From: Hungatella sp. UBA3048 | Lineage (GTDB): Bacteria; Bacillota; Clostridia; Lachnospirales; Lachnospiraceae | Reading direction: 5' to 3' | Length of the DNA stretch: 64,000 nt | Assembly: GCA_002367105.1 (NCBI GenBank) | Contig: DFCS01000009.1 | Coordinates: forward strand, 13,453 to 77,452 | In this document: piece after piece, positions 59,582 to 64,000 of the stretch | Numbering within the stretch: position 1 is the stretch's first letter | Layout: the number at the start of each line of letters is the position of its first letter | Program-made: the position numbers and the translations under genes | Notes under the pieces: generated by a model | The model's input: only the letters and a program-made list of their open reading frames with translations | Told to the model about the DNA's origin: nothing | Databases searched by the model: none

Positions 59582-60832
59582 ATGAAACGAAAAATGCAGA
59601 ATATGTATGAAAGAAACAGGAAAACGATTAAAAAGCTTCTTTGCGGCCTGTTGGTAAGTGCAATGGTCTGCGGCCAGACTGTTCCTGCCTGGGCTACGTC
59701 AAAAGCGGAAAAAGAAAAACAGGAAGCGCAAAAAAAGCTGGAAGAGGCAAATAAAAAAGCCCAGGAAGCTGAAGGCAAAAAGAGTGCTGCCCAGAATCAG
59801 GTATCAAAGCTTACTTCTGATCTGACTGCTCTTTTGGCTGATATCAAAGTTCTGGAAAGTGATATGGCCAGCAAGGAAGCAGAGATCAAGCAGGCAGAGC
59901 TGGACTATGCGGCTGCTAAGAAAGAGGAAGAAAAGCAGTATGCTTCCATGAAAAAGCGAATCCAGTACATGTACGAGAAGGGGGATACAGAATATCTGGA
60001 TATTTTCCTTCAGGTAAAGAGCATGTCTGATCTTCTTAATAAGGCAGAATACGTAGAAGGAATTTATACATACGACCGGAATATGCTGATCACTTACCAG
60101 GAGACAAAGCAGAAGGTGGCCGATTATAAGTCAGACCTGGAAGAGGACAAGGCTGAGATGGAGGTCATGGAGCTGGAGTACAAGGAACAGCAATCTGCGC
60201 TTGAGACACTGATCTCCACGAAGAAAAAGGAAGTTTCCAATTTCGACAGCCAGCTAGCACAAGCCAAGCAGGATGCGGCGGTTTATGCCCAGACGGTAGC
60301 AAAGAAGAATGAAGAGATCCGCAAGGCGAAAGAAGAGGAGGCCAGAAAGAAGGCAGCCGAAGAAGCCAGGAAAAAAGCGGAGGAAGAGACCAGAAAGAAA
60401 GCTGCGGCAAACAACAGCTCAAAACCCAAGTCATCCAATGCCAACAACAAGTACACCGGTCCGACTGCTTCCAAAAGCAGCGGAGGATCAGCGGAGGGCC
60501 GTGCGGTTGCGGATTACGGACTTCAGTTTGTGGGGAATCCCTATGTATTTGGAGGTACCAGCCTGACGAATGGTACGGACTGCTCCGGGTTTGTACTGTC
60601 CGTGTACAAGAAATTCGGCTACTCCCTGCCAAGAAGCTCGTCGGAGCAGCGCTCTGCAGGGCGTGAGGTATCCTATTCGGAGGCCCAGCCGGGAGACCTG
60701 ATCTGCTATGCAGGCCATATAGGAATTTTCATCGGCAATGGACAAATCGTTCATGCCAGTTCCCCGTCGACCGGTATTAAGGTAGGAAATGCCACCTACC
60801 GGACGATTCTATCCGTCAGAAGAATTGTATAG
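59582..60832 (+). CDS. Secreted NlpC/P60 peptidoglycan hydrolase with coiled-coil domain
   Basis: 416 aa. Signal peptide with AWA cleavage site (about residue 40), long coiled coil (45-285) of the PcsB/CwlO type, a Ser/Asn/Lys linker, and a C-terminal NlpC/P60 domain with Cys334 (TDCSGF), His379 (GHIGIF) and His391 (VHAS). It should cut D-Glu-diaminopimelate bonds during cell separation; the coiled coil is the usual FtsEX contact in this class. Single gene with its own terminator. Confidence 0.92.
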   Translation: MKRKMQNMYERNRKTIKKLLCGLLVSAMVCGQTVPAWATSKAEKEKQEAQKKLEEANKKAQEAEGKKSAAQNQVSKLTSDLTALLADIKVLESDMASKEAEIKQAELDYAAAKKEEEKQYASMKKRIQYMYEKGDTEYLDIFLQVKSMSDLLNKAEYVEGIYTYDRNMLITYQETKQKVADYKSDLEEDKAEMEVMELEYKEQQSALETLISTKKKEVSNFDSQLAQAKQDAAVYAQTVAKKNEEIRKAKEEEARKKAAEEARKKAEEETRKKAAANNSSKPKSSNANNKYTGPTASKSSGGSAEGRAVADYGLQFVGNPYVFGGTSLTNGTDCSGFVLSVYKKFGYSLPRSSSEQRSAGREVSYSEAQPGDLICYAGHIGIFIGNGQIVHASSPSTGIKVGNATYRTILSVRRIV

Positions 60833-60844
60833 GAATCTGTTTTG

Positions 60845-60876
60845 CAGGGAGGGATCCGCTGATCCCCCCCTGTTTC
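60845..60876 (+). terminator. Terminator of the NlpC/P60 gene
   Basis: CAGGGAGGGATC pairs with GATCCCCCCCTG around a short loop, followed by TTTCCTT. Confidence 0.6.
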
Positions 60877-60990
60877 CTTAAAAAGAGCTTGCGGAAATCG
60901 ACATTATATGAGAAAATGTAATCAAGTATGATGTGATATATTTAACAAAGTACTGTTCACAATTATTACTTATTCGAAAGGAGTTTTAAC

Positions 60991-61683
60991 ATGATTTATT
61001 CACAGGAAGTAGAAGAGATGTGCACAGTGGCACAGGGCGTTCATCACGGCGCGGCTCCAATCCCAGAAGAAGCAAAATGGGTAAAATCTAGAGAAGTTAA
61101 AGATATCTCCGGTCTGACACATGGCGTTGGCTGGTGTGCTCCTCAGCAGGGTGCATGCAAGCTGACTCTTAACGTAAAAGAGGGTATTATCCAGGAAGCA
61201 TTAGTAGAGACTATCGGCTGTTCCGGTATGACACATTCCGCTGCTATGGCAGCAGAGATTCTGCCAGGACTGACCGTTTTAGAAGCATTAAATACAGACC
61301 TTGTTTGTGACGCTATCAACACCGCTATGAGAGAATTATTCTTACAGATCGCATACGGCAGAACACAGAGTGCATTTTCTGAGGATGGACTTCCGGTAGG
61401 TGCAGGACTGGAAGATTTAGGAAAGGGTCTCCGTTCACAGGTTGGTACCATGTACGGAACATTAAAGAAAGGTCCTCGTTACTTAGAGATGGCGGAAGGC
61501 TATGTAACCGGTATCGCTCTGGATGAAGAAGATCAGATCATTGGCTATCAGTTCGTAAGCCTTGGTAAGATGACTGACTTTATCAAGAAGGGTGATGACC
61601 CGACGACTGCTTGGGAAAAGGCAAAAGGACAGTACGGACGCGTTGCCGAAGCTGCTAAGATCATTGACCCAAGACATGAATAA
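60991..61683 (+). CDS. NifU/IscU-like iron-sulfur scaffold protein
   Basis: 230 aa. The N-terminal 130 residues follow the IscU fold with three cluster cysteines: Cys49 (GWCAP), Cys56 (GACKLTL) and Cys77 (IGCSGMTHSAAMAA). The C-terminal part (150-230) is a helical extension not found in IscU. The third Cys environment differs from classic IscU. It is 75 bases before the GGGtGRT gene and always seems to accompany it in this family of organisms (recalled, not checked). Codon use suggests high expression. AAAGGAG precedes the ATG. Confidence 0.82.
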   Translation: MIYSQEVEEMCTVAQGVHHGAAPIPEEAKWVKSREVKDISGLTHGVGWCAPQQGACKLTLNVKEGIIQEALVETIGCSGMTHSAAMAAEILPGLTVLEALNTDLVCDAINTAMRELFLQIAYGRTQSAFSEDGLPVGAGLEDLGKGLRSQVGTMYGTLKKGPRYLEMAEGYVTGIALDEEDQIIGYQFVSLGKMTDFIKKGDDPTTAWEKAKGQYGRVAEAAKIIDPRHE

Positions 61684-61758
61684 TCGGACCTGCAAAAGCC
61701 TGTCGGTTAGCGGTTATCAAAGCGAAGATATTTGGCCAATAATAAGGAGGACAAGATA

Positions 61759-62769
61759 ATGGCATTATTTGAATCATATGAGAGAAGAATTGACAAAATC
61801 AATTCTGTATTAAACAGCTATGGCATTGCTTCTGTTGAAGAAGCTGAAAAGATTACAAAAGATGCAGGTCTGGATGTATACGAGCAGGTAAAGAAGATCC
61901 AGCCGATCTGTTTTGAGAATGCCTGTTGGGCTTACATCGTTGGCGCAGCAATTGCAATCAAGAAAGACTGCAGAAAAGCGGCAGACGCAGCAGCAGCGAT
62001 TGGAGAAGGTCTTCAGGCTTTCTGTATTCCAGGTTCCGTTGCCGACCAGCGTAAAGTAGGTCTGGGACACGGTAACTTAGGAAAGATGCTTCTGGAAGAA
62101 GAGACAGAGTGCTTCTGCTTTTTAGCAGGTCATGAGTCCTTTGCAGCAGCTGAAGGTGCAATTGGTATTGCTGAGAAGGCAAACAAGGTTCGTCAGAAAC
62201 CATTAAGAGTTATTTTAAATGGTTTAGGAAAAGATGCAGCGCAGATCATTTCCAGAATCAATGGATTTACATACGTAGAAACAGAGATGGATTATTACAC
62301 AGGCGAAGTAAAAGAGCTTTGGAGAAAGTCCTACTCAGAAGGCTTAAGAGCAAAAGTTAACTGCTACGGTGCAAACGATGTTACAGAAGGTGTTGCAGTT
62401 ATGTGGAAGGAAGGCGTTGACGTTTCTATCACAGGAAACTCTACCAACCCAACCAGATTCCAGCATCCGGTGGCAGGAACTTATAAGAAGGAATGTTCAG
62501 AGAAGGGCAAGAAGTACTTCTCCGTAGCATCCGGCGGCGGTACAGGACGTACCCTTCATCCGGATAATATGGCAGCAGGTCCAGCTTCCTACGGTATGAC
62601 TGATACCATGGGACGTATGCACTCTGATGCTCAGTTCGCAGGTTCTTCTTCCGTTCCGGCTCACGTGGAAATGATGGGTCTGATCGGTATGGGTAACAAC
62701 CCTATGGTCGGAGCTACCGTTGCTGTGGCTGTTGGTATTGAAGAGAGTGCAAAAGAAGGTAAATTCTAA
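61759..62769 (+). CDS. GGGtGRT-family protein of unknown function
   Basis: About 336 aa; the family hallmark SGGGTGRT lies at residues 258-264 (GGGTGRTLHP). Other conserved-looking parts: CIPGSVADQRKVGLGHGNLGKM, FCFLAGHESFAAAEGAIGIA and the C-terminal GMGNNPMVGATVAVAVGIEE. No signal peptide. The start at 61759 has AAGGAGG upstream. Codon use is strongly biased, so it is probably abundant. Paired with the Fe-S scaffold gene, it may be a client or partner of it. The biochemical role is unknown. Confidence 0.88.
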   Translation: MALFESYERRIDKINSVLNSYGIASVEEAEKITKDAGLDVYEQVKKIQPICFENACWAYIVGAAIAIKKDCRKAADAAAAIGEGLQAFCIPGSVADQRKVGLGHGNLGKMLLEEETECFCFLAGHESFAAAEGAIGIAEKANKVRQKPLRVILNGLGKDAAQIISRINGFTYVETEMDYYTGEVKELWRKSYSEGLRAKVNCYGANDVTEGVAVMWKEGVDVSITGNSTNPTRFQHPVAGTYKKECSEKGKKYFSVASGGGTGRTLHPDNMAAGPASYGMTDTMGRMHSDAQFAGSSSVPAHVEMMGLIGMGNNPMVGATVAVAVGIEESAKEGKF

Positions 62770-62813
62770 GGAAGACCTTGATTTTACAAGGAAAAACACA
62801 ATTTGACAGAGAT

Positions 62814-62845
62814 AAGAGGAGTTCGCTTTGGCGGCTCCTCTTTTT
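62814..62845 (+). terminator. Terminator of the GGGtGRT operon
   Basis: AAGAGGAG pairs with CTCCTCTT around a short loop with extra GCC/GGC pairs, followed by TTTTT. Confidence 0.85.
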
Positions 62846-63122
62846 GCGTGTTTGGGTAATTGGGTTTTGTCTACCGAGTTTATAGGCGTGAAAAAGGGAA
62901 AAGATGATTTCCGGATACCGGAAAAATAGAGGAGGAATAGAACAAGGGAGAAATTTTACATAGTTACACCTAATAGCTCAGTCTATAACGCCTCGGAAAT
63001 ATGTAAATAAAACTACTAACTAAAGTATTGAACTGCCCCCAAAATTGCAATACTAGTGGTCTCTTTTCTTTTGAGAAGATATGGTGTATGCTGAAAGAAA
63101 ATGATCAAGGAAGGAGAAGTAT

Positions 63123-63209
63123 ATGTCTACGGTAGGACCTTCGTTATATTATATACCCATAGCTCTATTAGTCATAATTCTAGCGATAATCATGAACAGA
63201 CACAAATGA
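63123..63209 (+). CDS. 28-aa hydrophobic peptide, candidate type I toxin
   Basis: The peptide is MSTVGPSLYYIPIALLVIIL followed by AIIMNRHK: one membrane helix with a basic tail. AAGGAG lies 6 bases before the ATG. A terminator-like stem with seven T follows at once. Size, layout and lone position in decayed DNA recall type I toxins (Fst/Ibs-like) or small holin-like peptides. No antisense RNA has been demonstrated, only a weak minus-strand promoter inside the gene. Promoter candidate: TTGAAC at 63028, weak -10. Confidence 0.55.
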   Translation: MSTVGPSLYYIPIALLVIILAIIMNRHK

Positions 63210-63240
63210 GAGAGGCGGCTAACTCCGTCTCTTTTTTTTA
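63209..63240 (+). terminator. Terminator of the 28-aa peptide gene
   Basis: AGAGAGGCGG and CTCCGTCTCT form an imperfect stem around CTAA, followed by at least seven T, directly after the stop codon. Confidence 0.65.
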
Positions 63241-63359
63241 CATAAAACAACACAAGTGCGGTGGTGAGGCTTGGCAAGAGCACTAGATGTAAGAATAAAA
63301 CAGGCAAAGGCCATGTACTATTAACCGAGTACACAGGAGCTTTGGGTTAGACACAGTAG

Positions 63360-63563
63360 ATTGATAATGGGGGATATCGATATTATGTATTCTCGCAGTC
63401 ATTACTTGTGTCAGATGATGATCAATATGGCTTTTCGGAATTTGCTTTTAATGTGAGTTTTCTGATTCTTCAAGGTGAAGATTATAGAGCTCTGCAATTT
63501 GTATATAATGGATATTCAAGTTCAAATGTTAAGGATTTGAAAAATATAGGTGAAGAAATCTGA
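63360..63563 (+). pseudogene. Relic of an unidentified coding gene
   Basis: A 67-codon open stretch without a start codon, bounded by TAG and TGA. It reads like protein (LLVSDDDQYGFSEFAFNVSF, then LQFVYNGYSSSNVKDLKNIG). Downstream, 63640-63730, another short plausible stretch (RTITARIVDGSVKINSAIYT) ends in a stop. Upstream bases (63240-63360) have stops in all frames. No family was recognised; the gene is interpreted as decayed. Confidence 0.4.
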
Positions 63564-63855
63564 TATGAAATCAAACAAAAGCAACTTGAATCTAAAACCT
63601 AAGATTCAGGTCTTCTGTTGACAGACTTCCACTATTTCGATGCAAATTGTAGACCGGACTATTACTGCAAGAATCGTTGATGGATCAGTTAAAATAAACT
63701 CAGCTATCTACACTGTACAAGATTTTAGGTAGACAAAGTAATGTTGACAAATGTAACCAGATGTATTACCATACAGTATACTCCTATTTTATCAGGCTTT
63801 CCAATGCCTTTATGTGTAAAGAAATGATACCCTGAGAGCCAAGTTACCTTTGTGC

Positions 63856-63942
63856 AACAACCCAATGGTTGGAGCTGCCGTTGCTGTGGCTGTTGGCAAT
63901 GAAGAAAGTGCAAAAGAAGGTAAAATCTACTTGATCTTTTAG
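63856..63942 (+). pseudogene. Duplicate fragment of the 3' end of the GGGtGRT gene
   Basis: NNPMVGAAVAVAVGNEESAK matches the C-terminal residues of the intact gene (62698-62769) with two or three changes, then reads on to a stop (IYLIF). About 75 bp are alike at DNA level. No upstream part of the gene remains in the preceding 900 bases. Confidence 0.8.
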
Positions 63943-63964
63943 GTATTTCACTTTTAGAAAAGGA

Positions 63965-63987
63965 AAGAGGAGCCGGTTCCTCTTTTT
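63965..63987 (+). terminator. Terminator after the GGGtGRT fragment
   Basis: AAGAGGA pairs with TCCTCTT, followed by TTTT. It resembles the intact gene's terminator, so the duplication probably included it. Confidence 0.7.
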
Positions 63988-64000
63988 GATTATTTAATAT

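Noticed and set aside
1..64000. tRNA, rRNA and intact insertion sequences
   Set aside because: None was recognised on either strand; the only mobile-element hints are the inverted repeat at 20066 and the duplicated end at 63856.

Overview
The window looks like chromosomal DNA from a clostridial Lachnospiraceae, most like the Lacrimispora / Enterocloster ('Clostridium' saccharolyticum-clostridioforme) group. This rests on moderate GC, strong AGGAGG ribosome sites, TTG/GTG starts, CUT1 sugar transporters without their own ATPase, NfnAB, and a GGGtGRT gene beside a NifU-like scaffold gene. The genus is inference; no rRNA or tRNA gene is present to anchor it.

Layout. 1-1857: 3' part of ftsH. 2127-7538: overlapping jetA-jetB-jetC (Wadjet/MukBEF-like SMC complex) with no jetD nuclease beside it. 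7666-19945: a YheO/DauR-type regulator divergent from an operon of lipoprotein, two CUT1 permeases, GH2 beta-mannosidase, D-threonine aldolase/D-serine dehydratase-like PLP enzyme, N-acyl-D-amino-acid deacylase, RidA and an intracellular GH9 hydrolase. It appears to couple glycan import with D-amino-acid breakdown. 20167-22927: ABC-2 exporter and a SAM methyltransferase. 23397-27992: uvrA and guaA. 28152-31633: accessory patch with an extremely Cys-rich repeat protein, a TipA-like MerR regulator with a classic 19-bp-spacer promoter, and an XRE regulator with a membrane domain. 31718-37102: Mn/Fe-type ABC transporter, its DtxR-family regulator, an unlisted 34-aa membrane peptide, a DtxR-type operator, and a second divergent DtxR-family regulator. 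37308-45093: a LacI regulator fused to a solute-binding-protein domain, divergent from an Ugp-like importer with MBL hydrolase, MgtC and inositol-phosphatase genes. 45165-47351: methyltransferase, ClbS/DfsB-like protein, EamA transporter. 47545-54004: recQ, sbcD, sbcC. 54050-55501: fluoride riboswitch and CLC-F-type antiporter. 55581-56714: ThyX-like protein and folA. 56977-59255: nfnAB. 59582-60832: NlpC/P60 hydrolase. 60991-62769: NifU-like scaffold and GGGtGRT protein. 62846-64000: decayed DNA with a 28-aa hydrophobic peptide gene resembling a type I toxin, gene relics, and a second copy of the 3' end of the GGGtGRT gene.

The strongest candidates for new biology are the glycan/D-amino-acid operon, JetABC without JetD, the LacI-SBP fusion with its phosphodiester-like operon, the CxC-repeat protein, the small membrane peptides, and the GGGtGRT pair. 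All functional statements come from reading the sequence and recalled family knowledge; no database search was run.
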